Shown: positions 1-6,409, numbered from the stretch's first letter. The stretch is 9,156 nucleotides of DNA from Bacillota bacterium (GCA_017398165.1 JAFQHB010000214.1:1-9156); one strand, 5' to 3'. Made by a program: numbers and translations. Notes: generated from the sequence alone by a model not told the origin.

Positions 1-636
1 ACCCGGCTGATCATCAGCCGTGCCAACCCCGGCCTGCTGACCCGCCTGATGGAACAGGAGATCACTGAGATCTACGACGGCGTGGTGGAGATCAAATCGG
101 TAGCGCGTGAGGCCGGCAGCAAATCCAAGGTGGCCGTATACAGCAACAACCCTGATGTCGATGCTGTGGGTGCCTGTATCGGTGAGCACGGTATGCGTAT
201 CCAGAGCATCAGTGATGAACTGGGCGGCGAGAAGATCGAGATCATCCAGTGGTCGGAGGATATGGAGACTTTTGTGAAGAACGCCGTCAGCCCGGCACGT
301 GCGACTTTCGTCGAGACTATGGAGGACGATCACGTGATGCGTGTGGTAGTGCCGGATAATCAGCTTTCGCTGGCTATCGGCCGTCAGGGTCAGAACGTGC
401 GCCTGGCCGGACGCCTGACTGCCTGCCGTATCGATATCAAGAGTGAATCGCAGATGCAGGCCGAGGAACTGGCACGCCGCCAGGCCGAGGCTGAGGAAGC
501 CATCACCGATGAGGTGGTGGACGAGGCTGTTATCGACGATATTATCGTTGATGAAGCTATCGCTGACGAGGCTATCGCTGATGATACCATCGAAGAAGCG
601 GCTGTGACCGAAGCGCCGGAAGAAACCGTAGAGTAA
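1..636 (+). CDS. nusA: Transcription termination/antitermination factor NusA, C-terminal part
   Basis: The frame is open from base 1, so the gene starts upstream and only its last 211 codons are here. The first visible residues (TRLIISRANPGLLTRL) match the stretch just before the KH domains of NusA. KH1 follows, with its GxxG loop (IGEHG) near bases 178-192. KH2 follows with VVVPDNQLSLAIGRQGQN near 346-399. NusA binds RNA polymerase and nascent RNA and modulates pausing, termination and antitermination; the KH pair is its RNA-binding part. After KH2 comes a highly acidic tail of about 50 residues made of DEAIA-like pentads. E. coli NusA has two AR domains in this position and most Bacillota forms simply stop, so the tail is the unusual part. 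The N-terminal polymerase-binding domain and S1 domain lie outside the window. The gene ends 30 bases before rnpM, consistent with one operon. Confidence 0.97.
   Translation, partial: TRLIISRANPGLLTRLMEQEITEIYDGVVEIKSVAREAGSKSKVAVYSNNPDVDAVGACIGEHGMRIQSISDELGGEKIEIIQWSEDMETFVKNAVSPARATFVETMEDDHVMRVVVPDNQLSLAIGRQGQNVRLAGRLTACRIDIKSESQMQAEELARRQAEAEEAITDEVVDEAVIDDIIVDEAIADEAIADDTIEEAAVTEAPEETVE
520..594 (+). repeat. 15-bp degenerate repeat coding the acidic NusA tail
   Basis: Five consecutive in-frame 15-base units encode DEAVI, DDIIV, DEAIA, DEAIA and DDTIE. The third and fourth units are nearly identical at the DNA level, differing only at third codon positions. The pattern D-[DE]-x-[IV]-x suggests expansion of a short unit followed by drift. 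Its function is unknown; an acidic, probably extended tail could contact basic partners. Confidence 0.6.
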
Positions 637-666
637 GCTACGCAATAACAAGCGGAGATTGTGATA

Positions 667-933
667 ATGACTGAGAAAGCCAAACTGCAAAGAATGTGCG
701 TGGGCTGCCGCCAACTGGCGGATAAACGCCAGCTGTGCCGTGTGGTGCGTACACCGGAGGGCAGCATTATGCTGGATGCTACCGGGCGGGCCAATGGCCG
801 CGGGGCGTATATCCACCGCGAGGTGGCCTGCCTGGAGAAAGCATTGAAATCGCGTGCGCTGGAGCGTGCGTTGAAGCAGGCGCTGAGTGAGGACGTCAAG
901 GATGAGCTTAAACGACAAGCCGCTGCCGAGTGA
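667..933 (+). CDS. rnpM: YlxR/RnpM-family small RNA-binding protein
   Basis: This 88-residue protein belongs to the YlxR family, encoded between nusA and ylxQ in most Bacillota. Family hallmarks are RMCVGCRQ at residues 9-16 and GRGAYIH in the middle of the protein, followed by a Lys/Arg/Ala-rich helix (KALKSRALERALKQAL). B. subtilis YlxR has been renamed RnpM because it binds the RNase P RNA and modulates RNase P; that role is taken from the family and not shown here. The start chosen is ATG at 667, because GGAG at 654-657 lies 9 bases upstream. An in-frame GTG at 661 would leave only 3 bases. The 3' end overlaps ylxQ by 32 bases, so the two are probably translationally coupled. Confidence 0.93.
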   Translation: MTEKAKLQRMCVGCRQLADKRQLCRVVRTPEGSIMLDATGRANGRGAYIHREVACLEKALKSRALERALKQALSEDVKDELKRQAAAE

Positions 934-1345
934 GCAGGGCATATATACGCTGCTGGGCTTTGCCCAGAAGGCCGGCAGGCTGACATCCGGCAGTGATGCG
1001 GTGCGGCTGCAGATGGCCAAAGGCGGTGTGCGTCTGGTGCTGCTGGCGGAGGATCTGAGCGAGAACTCGCTGGACGGCTTCTGGAAGAATTTTGAGCGGC
1101 TGCCCCAAAACCGCCGGATAGGCGTGGACGTGTGGCGTTTTGGGACCAAGGAAGATTTGGGCATCGCCGCCGGCAAGCCGGCACGCGGTGTTTGGGCGCT
1201 GTCTGATGAAAGCTTTTGCCGGGGGATGATCGCCAAGCTGGAAACGCTGGCAGGCATCGCACCGGAGCGTGCCGGGCGTCTGCATAAGGGCGAAGAAGCG
1301 CCCGCACCGGCCAAAACGCAAAAAAAAGTTCGCCCAAAGAAATAA
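902..1345 (+). CDS. ylxQ: YlxQ, L7Ae/L30e-family K-turn-type RNA-binding protein
   Basis: This 147-residue protein has the L7Ae/L30e/Gadd45 pattern: LLGFAQKAGRLTSGSDAV near the start, then VRLVLLAEDLSENS, then a hydrophobic KEDLG/GVWAL region. Members bind kink-turn RNA, and YlxQ-type proteins sit in the nusA-infB operon of Bacillota. The exact target in this organism is unknown. The chosen start is ATG at 902, with GAGGA at 889-893 placed 8 bases upstream inside the end of rnpM. An in-frame GTG at 887 is possible but lacks a well-spaced site. The last 30 residues form a basic Ala/Pro/Lys tail (QKKVRPKK at the end) beyond the roughly 100-residue core fold. About 95 AT-rich bases separate it from infB. 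Confidence 0.9.
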   Translation: MSLNDKPLPSEQGIYTLLGFAQKAGRLTSGSDAVRLQMAKGGVRLVLLAEDLSENSLDGFWKNFERLPQNRRIGVDVWRFGTKEDLGIAAGKPARGVWALSDESFCRGMIAKLETLAGIAPERAGRLHKGEEAPAPAKTQKKVRPKK

Positions 1346-1360
1346 AATATCGCCAATGAC

Positions 1361-1389
1361 TTATATTGTTGAATAATTTATGATATTAT
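1361..1389 (+). promoter_or_regulatory. Possible internal promoter upstream of infB
   Basis: The gap between ylxQ and infB is sharply AT-rich. It contains an extended -10 motif, TG-A-TATTAT (1381-1389). A poor -35 match, TTATAT (1361-1366), lies at 17-base spacing. A start near 1396 would give a leader of about 45 bases. The weak -35 makes this tentative. Confidence 0.35.
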
Positions 1390-1424
1390 ATTTAGTTAGG
1401 ACAGGTAATGTTTGCCAAGGCTTC

Positions 1425-1443
1425 AAAAGGAGTGTTTTGATTG
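1425..1443 (+). promoter_or_regulatory. Strong ribosome binding site with TTG start of infB
   Basis: AAAAGGAG at 1425-1432 is followed by 8 bases and then TTG at 1441. The encoded N terminus (GKIRVYELAKEL) is where IF-2 proteins normally begin, and no ATG or GTG is available in frame nearby. A TTG start is therefore well supported. Confidence 0.8.
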
Positions 1444-4440
1444 GGAAAAATTCGTGTTTATGAGCTGGCCAAAGAGCTGGAAGTCGATAGCAAGAAGATC
1501 ATAGACGTCTTGCAGAGGCAGGGTATCAACCTCAGCGGCCATATGGCGGTGCTGGATGAGCACGCCGAGAAAGCGGCGCGCAGTCATTTCCGCAACGCTT
1601 CCGGGTTTCGCCCCAAGGTGACCCGTATTAAAAAAGAGGTAGTGGAGGCCGAGCGTGCCGAGCGTGAGAAGCAGGAAGCTGTGGCTGCTGTGCCCGAAAA
1701 AGAAAAAGCCGCCGCACCGGCTGCTCCGAAAGAGAGCAAGCCTGCCGCCGCGCCGGAGCCGGCTGTGGCTGCCAAACCTGAAAGCAAAGAAGCACCTGCT
1801 GCTTCCGCGCGTCCCCAATCCGAGCGGAAGCCCCAAGCCGAAGCCCCGGCCGGAGCTGAACGGAATGTGGAGCGCAATAACGAGCGTGCCAACGAGCAGA
1901 ATAACGAGCGCGCCAACAACGAGCGCAATAATGAGCGCAGCAACGACCGCGGCGGGCGCAATAATGACCGCCGTAATGAAGCAGCAGGCAACAGAGACCG
2001 TGCCAATAACGAGCGCGGCAATAATGAGCGTGTGAATAACGACCGTCCGCAGCGTGACGGTCAGCGCGATAATAACCGCCCGCAGCGCGACGGCTACAAC
2101 AATAACCGTCCGCCCCGTGACGGCCAGCGTGACAACAACCGCCCGCAGCGTGACGGCTACAACAATAACCGTCCGCAGCGCGACGGTCAGCGTGATAATA
2201 ATCGCCCGCAGCGTGACGGCTACAACAATAATCGTCCGCCCCGTGACGGCCAGCGCGATAACAACCGCCCGCAGCGTGACGGCTACAACAATAACCGTCC
2301 GCCCCGCGACGGCCAGCGCGATAATAACCGCCCGCAGCGTGACGGCTACAACAATAACCGTCCGCCCCGTGACGGTCAGCGTGATAATAACCGCCCGCAG
2401 CGCGACGGCTACAATAACAATCGTCCGCAGCGTGACGGTCAGCGCGGCGGCGCACCGACCGGCGGCGGCTTCCAGAAGAACCGCTCGGCGGCAGCGCCCT
2501 TCGTACCGCCGGCACCGGTGACCCAGAAGCCTGACAGCCGCCGTGCCGACAAGCCGGAGAAGAAAAAGAAGGACATGGAGCAGCGGTATAATAAGGATCG
2601 CTTCAACGCTATGGAGAAGGCCAATAAAAACCGCCCGCGCAACAAATATAAAGAGCAGAAGAAGCAGAATGTGGAAGTGGCCCCGGCTACGCCCAAGAAG
2701 ATCGTCATCGGTGAGACCATCATCCTCTCCGAGCTGGCCAAGAGTATGCACAAGACCGCCAGCGAGCTGATCAAGTGCCTGTTTGGTCTGGGTATTATGG
2801 CTACTATCAACCAGACTCTGGATTCGGATACCGCTATTTTGGTGGCTGATGAATTTGGTATCGAGGTAGAGGTACGTCAGGAGAAGATCGTCGAGATTCT
2901 GGAGGACGAGACCGATAACGAAAAGGATATGCGTGAGCGTCCGCCGGTAGTGACGGTAATGGGTCACGTTGACCACGGCAAGACCTCTCTGCTGGATGCT
3001 ATCCGTAATACCCGCGTGACCTCTACCGAGGCCGGCGGCATTACCCAGCACATCGGTGCATATCAGGTAGAGATCAACAACAAGAAAATTACTTTCCTGG
3101 ATACCCCCGGTCACGAGGCATTTACCTCTATGCGTGCCCGCGGTGCCCAGGTGACCGATATTTCCATTCTGGTAGTGGCGGCGGATGACGGTATTATGCC
3201 GCAGACTGTCGAGGCTATCAACCACTCCAAGGCGGCAGGTGTGCCGATCATCGTGGCTATCAACAAGATCGACAAGCCGGGCGCCAATATCGACCGTGTA
3301 ATGCAGCAGTTGACCGAGCACGGCCTGGTATCCGAGGATTGGGGCGGCGATACCATTATGGTACCGGTATCCGCCAAGCAGGGTACCAATATCGAGACTC
3401 TGCTGGAGATGATCCTGCTGGTGGCCGAGGTGGCCGAGCTGAAAGCCAACCCCAAGCGTCAGGCGCGCGGTACTGTCATCGAGGCCAAACTGGACAGAAA
3501 CCGTGGTCCGCTGGCTACCCTGCTTATCCAGAAAGGTACTCTGCAGGTGGGCGAGACTATCGTTGCCGGTTCGGTATTTGGTAAGGTGCGTGCGATGTAT
3601 GATGATACCGGGCGCGCAGTAAGAAGCGCCGGACCTTCGATGCCTGTTGAGATCATGGGCTTCTCGGAGGTACCTGAGGCCGGTGAGACCTTTATCGGTA
3701 TCAAGGATGAGCGTGACGCCAGATACGCTGCACAGTTCCAGGCTATCCGCAAGCGCGAGGAGGAGATGCGTAAATCCTCCAAGGTATCGCTGGATGATTT
3801 GTTCTCCAAGATTGCGGAGGGTGAGGTCAAAGAGCTGAATATCATCATCAAGGCTGACGTACGCGGCTCTGTCGAGGCTATCAGCCAGTCGATGGAGAAA
3901 CTGAGTACCGATGAGGTAAAGGTACGCATTATCCACGTCGGTGTGGGTGCTATCAACGAGTCCGACGTTACCCTGGCTGATGCCAGCAACGCCATTATCA
4001 TCGGCTTTAACGTACGCCCCGATGCCCAGACCCGCAAGGCTGCCGAGCTGGCATCTGTCGATATGCGTATGTACAGCGTGATCTATGACGCTATCGAGGA
4101 CGTCAAGAAGGCTATGGTCGGCCTGCTGGATCCCGAGCTGAAAGAGACCTGGCTGGGTCAGGTCGAGGTCAGAAAGACCATCAAGGTACCCAAGATCGGC
4201 CTGATCGCCGGTGCTTACGTGCTGGAGGGCAAGATCACCCGCAACGCCGAGATTCGTATCGTGCGTGACGGTGTGGTGATCTTCCAGGGCAAGCTGGCCT
4301 CGCTGCGCCGCTTTAAGGATGACGTCAAGGAAGTCGTACAGGGCTTTGAGTGCGGTATCGGCATCGAGAATTACAATGATCTGAAAGAAGGCGACATTAT
4401 CGAAGCCTTCGTTATGGAGGAGACCGCACGCGAGCTGTAA
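1441..4440 (+). CDS. infB: Translation initiation factor IF-2
   Basis: This 999-residue GTPase brings fMet-tRNA to the 30S subunit and promotes 50S joining. Domains in order: an IF2_N helical domain at residues 1-52; an Ala/Pro/Glu/Lys linker to about 140; an Asn/Arg-rich linker to about 335 with a 21-residue tandem repeat; a basic stretch; a second IF2_N-like domain at about 420-480; the G domain at about 500-670; then the domain II barrel, domain III and the tRNA-binding C-terminal barrel to the end. GTPase motifs are complete: GHVDHGKT (508-515), GGIT (532-535) with the switch Thr 535, DTPGH (554-558) with the catalytic His 558, NKID (608-611) and SAK (644-646). The length is above the roughly 700-890 usual in bacteria because of the linker. 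An inverted repeat lies about 35 bases after the stop. The B. subtilis-type ylxP that often follows infB is absent. Confidence 0.98.
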   Translation: MGKIRVYELAKELEVDSKKIIDVLQRQGINLSGHMAVLDEHAEKAARSHFRNASGFRPKVTRIKKEVVEAERAEREKQEAVAAVPEKEKAAAPAAPKESKPAAAPEPAVAAKPESKEAPAASARPQSERKPQAEAPAGAERNVERNNERANEQNNERANNERNNERSNDRGGRNNDRRNEAAGNRDRANNERGNNERVNNDRPQRDGQRDNNRPQRDGYNNNRPPRDGQRDNNRPQRDGYNNNRPQRDGQRDNNRPQRDGYNNNRPPRDGQRDNNRPQRDGYNNNRPPRDGQRDNNRPQRDGYNNNRPPRDGQRDNNRPQRDGYNNNRPQRDGQRGGAPTGGGFQKNRSAAAPFVPPAPVTQKPDSRRADKPEKKKKDMEQRYNKDRFNAMEKANKNRPRNKYKEQKKQNVEVAPATPKKIVIGETIILSELAKSMHKTASELIKCLFGLGIMATINQTLDSDTAILVADEFGIEVEVRQEKIVEILEDETDNEKDMRERPPVVTVMGHVDHGKTSLLDAIRNTRVTSTEAGGITQHIGAYQVEINNKKITFLDTPGHEAFTSMRARGAQVTDISILVVAADDGIMPQTVEAINHSKAAGVPIIVAINKIDKPGANIDRVMQQLTEHGLVSEDWGGDTIMVPVSAKQGTNIETLLEMILLVAEVAELKANPKRQARGTVIEAKLDRNRGPLATLLIQKGTLQVGETIVAGSVFGKVRAMYDDTGRAVRSAGPSMPVEIMGFSEVPEAGETFIGIKDERDARYAAQFQAIRKREEEMRKSSKVSLDDLFSKIAEGEVKELNIIIKADVRGSVEAISQSMEKLSTDEVKVRIIHVGVGAINESDVTLADASNAIIIGFNVRPDAQTRKAAELASVDMRMYSVIYDAIEDVKKAMVGLLDPELKETWLGQVEVRKTIKVPKIGLIAGAYVLEGKITRNAEIRIVRDGVVIFQGKLASLRRFKDDVKEVVQGFECGIGIENYNDLKEGDIIEAFVMEETAREL
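2044..2445 (+). repeat. 63-bp tandem repeat in infB, six full copies plus a partial one
   Basis: Six exact-length 63-base units run from 2044 to 2421, followed by a partial unit (RPQRDGQR) at 2422-2445. Each unit encodes two related half-units, RP[QP]RDGQRDNN and RPQRDGYNNN. The only residue that varies between the six full units is the third (Gln in units 1 and 3, Pro in units 2, 4, 5 and 6, CAG versus CCC). The many other base differences are third-position C/T changes in Arg, Asp, Asn and Gly codons. The segment is strongly polar and should be disordered. Confidence 0.95.
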
Positions 4441-4474
4441 CAGCCCGGCGCAACCCCCGCAATATACCCACTCG

Positions 4475-4518
4475 GTCAGCAAAAGCCTTCCCTGCCAAGG
4501 GGCGGGGCTTTTGCTGAC
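4475..4518 (+). terminator. Long inverted repeat after infB, terminator-like with a weak U tract
   Basis: A perfect 13-base stem pairs GTCAGCAAAAGCC (4475-4487) with GGCTTTTGCTGAC (4506-4518). An inner CCCT/AGGG pairing is possible in the loop. It begins 34 bases after the infB stop. The bases after the stem (TGACTTTAAC) form only a poor U tract, so termination may be partial. Confidence 0.6.
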
Positions 4519-4546
4519 TGACTTTAACGGGAAAAAACTTTATAAT
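4518..4546 (+). promoter_or_regulatory. Candidate promoter for the rbfA-nrnA-truB-ribF block
   Basis: CTGACT (4518-4523, four of six to TTGACA) is separated by 17 bases from a perfect TATAAT (4541-4546). It starts where the post-infB hairpin ends, as expected for a transcript restart. The predicted start near 4553 would give a leader of about 380 bases that runs through the 14-bp repeats and the double-hairpin element before rbfA. A second TATAAT lies at 4555-4560 but has no good -35. Confidence 0.45.
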
Positions 4547-4601
4547 CAAAACTATATAATTAAACCGTTATAGTGGAAAACTCTATATGGAAAACTGTAT
4601 A
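4531..4601 (+). repeat. Array of five ~14-bp AT-rich direct repeats
   Basis: Five units end in TATA at 4544, 4558, 4572, 4587 and 4601, giving spacings of 14, 14, 15 and 14 bases. Four contain AAAACTnTATA (starting at 4534, 4548, 4577 and 4591). The middle one is a diverged AAACCGTTATA (4562-4572). The last two are TGGAAAACTCTATA and TGGAAAACTGTATA, with one mismatch. CTCTATA (4581-4587) and TATAGAG (4598-4604) also form an inverted repeat. The array overlaps the candidate promoter -10. The role is unknown: protein-binding iterons or a microsatellite-like expansion are both possible. Confidence 0.65.
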
Positions 4602-4689
4602 GAGAACCGGAAAATTTTTAATTATGGTACCGGTTTGATTTTGTGTCCTCATTTGTTTGAGCAGTGTTTCTTGTGGATCAGAGTTTTTT

Positions 4690-4846
4690 TAAGGCTCCCC
4701 TGTGTAAGGGGAGCTGTCAGCGAAGCTGACTGAGGGGTTGTTTCGGTTTGTTTTTGATCGTTTTTTGTCATTTTTAGCCGTTTGGGGGGGCTTGGGTCAA
4801 TCCCTCCGCCCCTTTGGGGCACCTCCCTTTGCACAAGGGAGGCTTT
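4690..4846. repeat. MITE-like intergenic element with mirrored double-hairpin ends
   Basis: The left end (4690-4740) holds hairpin GCTCCCCT/AGGGGAGC (4694-4701 with 4707-4714), then GTCAGC/GCTGAC (4716-4721 with 4725-4730), then GAGGGGTTG. The right end, read on the - strand from 4846, has the same plan: CCTCCCTT/AAGGGAGG (on the + strand 4822-4829 with 4835-4842), then GCCCC/GGGGC (4808-4812 with 4816-4820), then GAGGGATTG. The ends are imperfect terminal inverted repeats, 21 of 27 identical over the outer 27 bases. The T-rich centre (4741-4796) shows no gene and includes a run of seven G (4784-4790). No clear target-site duplication is visible. The size, ends and lack of coding suggest a non-autonomous mobile or structural repeat; I recall similar sequences from gut Bacillota but could not check. 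Confidence 0.65.
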
Positions 4847-4920
4847 GGTTCTATGACCGTCAGCGGGTACATTAAAAGAGATTGGGATTCAATATGAACG
4901 ATCTGATAAATAATTTGTCA

Positions 4921-4937
4921 AAGGAGCGAATATTTTG
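4921..4937 (+). promoter_or_regulatory. Ribosome binding site and TTG start of rbfA
   Basis: AAGGAG (4921-4926) lies 8 bases before TTG at 4935. The encoded protein begins AKYRNRRIAEELRKEI, the normal RbfA N terminus, and there is no in-frame ATG or GTG close by. The gene therefore very likely starts with TTG, as infB does. Confidence 0.75.
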
Positions 4938-5339
4938 GCTAAATACAGAAATCGGCGTATTGCCGAGGAACTGAGAAAAGAAATATCTGATATCATCCGC
5001 CATATGAAGGATTCGCGTCTGGCGCTGGTGTCGGTGCTGGATGTGCGTGTGGACAGCGAGCTTTCGTTGGCGAAGGTGTATATCAGCCACTATGCCGAGG
5101 CCGGCAGTGATCAGACTCTGGAGGCGCTGCGTGGGGCTGCCGGGTATATCCGCAGCGAGCTGGCACGTCGTTTGAAGACCAGAACAGTGCCGGAGCTGCG
5201 TTTTGTGGATGATCGCAGTATTGAGGCAGGCTTCAAAATTACCGAGATACTCTCGGAATACGACAGCAAACTGCCGCCCAAGCCTGTGGAGGACGCCGCC
5301 GAGGATGCGGAAACTGAAGATACGGAAACTGAGGAATAA
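4935..5339 (+). CDS. rbfA: Ribosome-binding factor A, 30S maturation factor
   Basis: This 134-residue KH-fold protein binds the immature 30S subunit and supports 16S rRNA 5'-end maturation and cold adaptation. Family features seen: an N-terminal helix (NRRIAEELRKEISDII) with basic residues; the strand SVLDVRVDSELSLAKVYIS; the helix AAGYIRSELARRLKTRTVPELRF; and DDRSIEAGFKITEIL, the usual end of the core. The final roughly 20 residues are an acidic tail (EDAAEDAETEDTETEE) beyond the core, echoing the acidic tail of NusA upstream. It is the first gene after the intergenic gap and lies 23 bases before nrnA, so it probably heads an rbfA-nrnA-truB-ribF unit. Confidence 0.96.
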   Translation: MAKYRNRRIAEELRKEISDIIRHMKDSRLALVSVLDVRVDSELSLAKVYISHYAEAGSDQTLEALRGAAGYIRSELARRLKTRTVPELRFVDDRSIEAGFKITEILSEYDSKLPPKPVEDAAEDAETEDTETEE

Positions 5340-5362
5340 TAACGCTGACAGGAGTGATAAGT

Positions 5363-6409
5363 GTGACCGCACAGACGGAAGATATGGCGCAAAGATGCGC
5401 CGAATATCTGGCGAAGTATGATTTCGGGCCGGCGTGTGACCTGTTGGCGCGGATGCAGAAGATCATCATCGTCGGGCATATCTCGCCGGATGGGGATTCG
5501 GTTGGTTCGGCGCTGGGGCTGGCGGCCGGTCTGCGGCAGCTCGGCAAGCAGGTGCAGGTAGTCTTTCACGATGATATACCGCGTTATCTGCAATTCCTGC
5601 CGGGGGCGGAGGACGTCATCAAGCCGGATGCCGTGGACGAGGTGTTTGGCCGGCCGGATCTGCTGCTGCTGGTGGATTGCGCTACGCTGGACCGCACCGG
5701 CGGCAGCTGGCTGGAGAGATATCTGGCCGATGCCGAGCTGATGATTATTGACCACCACGCTATGCGCGATGAGATACCTGCGGTATCGGTGATCGACCCG
5801 CGGGTGGCGGCTACGGCCGAGCTGATTTATCTTTTCCTGCTGCGGCTGGGGTTGGAGGTAACACTGCCGATCGCGCGCTGTCTGTATGCCGCGCTGTGTA
5901 CCGATACCGGCGGTTTCCGCTTTACCAATACGCGGGTGCAGACTATGCGTATCGCGGCTGAGCTGTTGGGGCTGGGCGTAGATCTGGAGGAAATGCGTAT
6001 CCAGCTTTTTGAATCACATTCTTATAAGCACATCCGGCTGCTGGGGCGGACTCTGGCGAACTTTCAAAAGACGGATGATAACAAGATCGCCTGGTGCTGG
6101 GTGGACGAGGATATGCGCCGCGAGCTGGAGGCGACAACTGAGGACGCCGGTAATATCGCGGGCAGCACGATGGGGCTGGAGGGCGTAAAGATCGGCCTGT
6201 TCTTTGATCAGCGGACGCCTACGCACGTCAAGGTATCTTTTCGCGGCCGTAACGGCTATAATGTCGGCAAGCTGGCGGCACAATTTGGCGGCGGCGGGCA
6301 TTATGCGGCCAGCGGCTGCACTATCGAGGGTACGGTGGCCGAGGTAATGCCGCGCGTACTGGATGCTGCCAGACAACTGCTGGCGGAAACGGAGGCGGAG
6401 CGCGGATGA
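5363..6409 (+). CDS. nrnA: NrnA-like DHH phosphoesterase (nano-RNase / pAp phosphatase)
   Basis: This 348-residue protein belongs to the DHH/DHHA1 superfamily. NrnA degrades 2-5-nucleotide RNAs and dephosphorylates pAp to AMP in the cytoplasm with Mn2+. Metal-binding motifs are complete: GHISPDGDS (His 39, Asp 43, Asp 45), LLVDCA (Asp 105), DHH (130-132) and CTDTGG (Asp 181). The C-terminal DHHA1 substrate-binding domain carries VSFRGRNGYNVG and the GGGGH motif (309-313). The start is GTG at 5363, with GGAG at 5351-5354 placed 8 bases upstream. An in-frame GTG at 5354 overlaps that site and is unlikely. The stop overlaps the truB start by 4 bases (ATGA), implying coupling. A related DHH enzyme with another small nucleotide substrate cannot be excluded, but rbfA-nrnA-truB is a known arrangement in Bacillota. 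Confidence 0.92.
   Translation: MTAQTEDMAQRCAEYLAKYDFGPACDLLARMQKIIIVGHISPDGDSVGSALGLAAGLRQLGKQVQVVFHDDIPRYLQFLPGAEDVIKPDAVDEVFGRPDLLLLVDCATLDRTGGSWLERYLADAELMIIDHHAMRDEIPAVSVIDPRVAATAELIYLFLLRLGLEVTLPIARCLYAALCTDTGGFRFTNTRVQTMRIAAELLGLGVDLEEMRIQLFESHSYKHIRLLGRTLANFQKTDDNKIAWCWVDEDMRRELEATTEDAGNIAGSTMGLEGVKIGLFFDQRTPTHVKVSFRGRNGYNVGKLAAQFGGGGHYAASGCTIEGTVAEVMPRVLDAARQLLAETEAERG

Noticed and set aside
2575..2577. Internal ATG at IF-2 residue 379 as a start for a shorter IF-2 isoform
   Set aside because: Short IF-2 forms exist in other bacteria, but the nearby GAAGGA is only about one base away and GGAG is too far, so the sequence gives no real support.
1423..4482. A 1019-codon open frame on the - strand across the whole of infB
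   Set aside because: It mirrors infB and has low-complexity VTLRAV-type composition from the 63-bp repeat. It has no recognisable domain and no start signal. It is an artefact of GC-rich codon use.
4605..4635. AACCGG/CCGGTT inverted repeat between the 14-bp array and the element
   Set aside because: A 6-base stem with a 19-base AT loop and no T run is too weak to call a terminator or operator.
4475..4730. GTCAGC occurs both in the post-infB hairpin and in the inner hairpin of the element, suggesting shared origin
   Set aside because: The match is only six bases within otherwise different stems, so chance is sufficient.
4649..4834. A 61-codon frame on the - strand inside the hairpin element
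   Set aside because: It consists mostly of translated inverted-repeat sequence with no domain and no ribosome binding site of note.
4845..4873. TTGGTT (4845-4850), 17 bases, TACATT (4868-4873) as a second rbfA promoter
   Set aside because: Only three of six and four of six matches, with no supporting context. It is weaker than the pair at 4518-4546.
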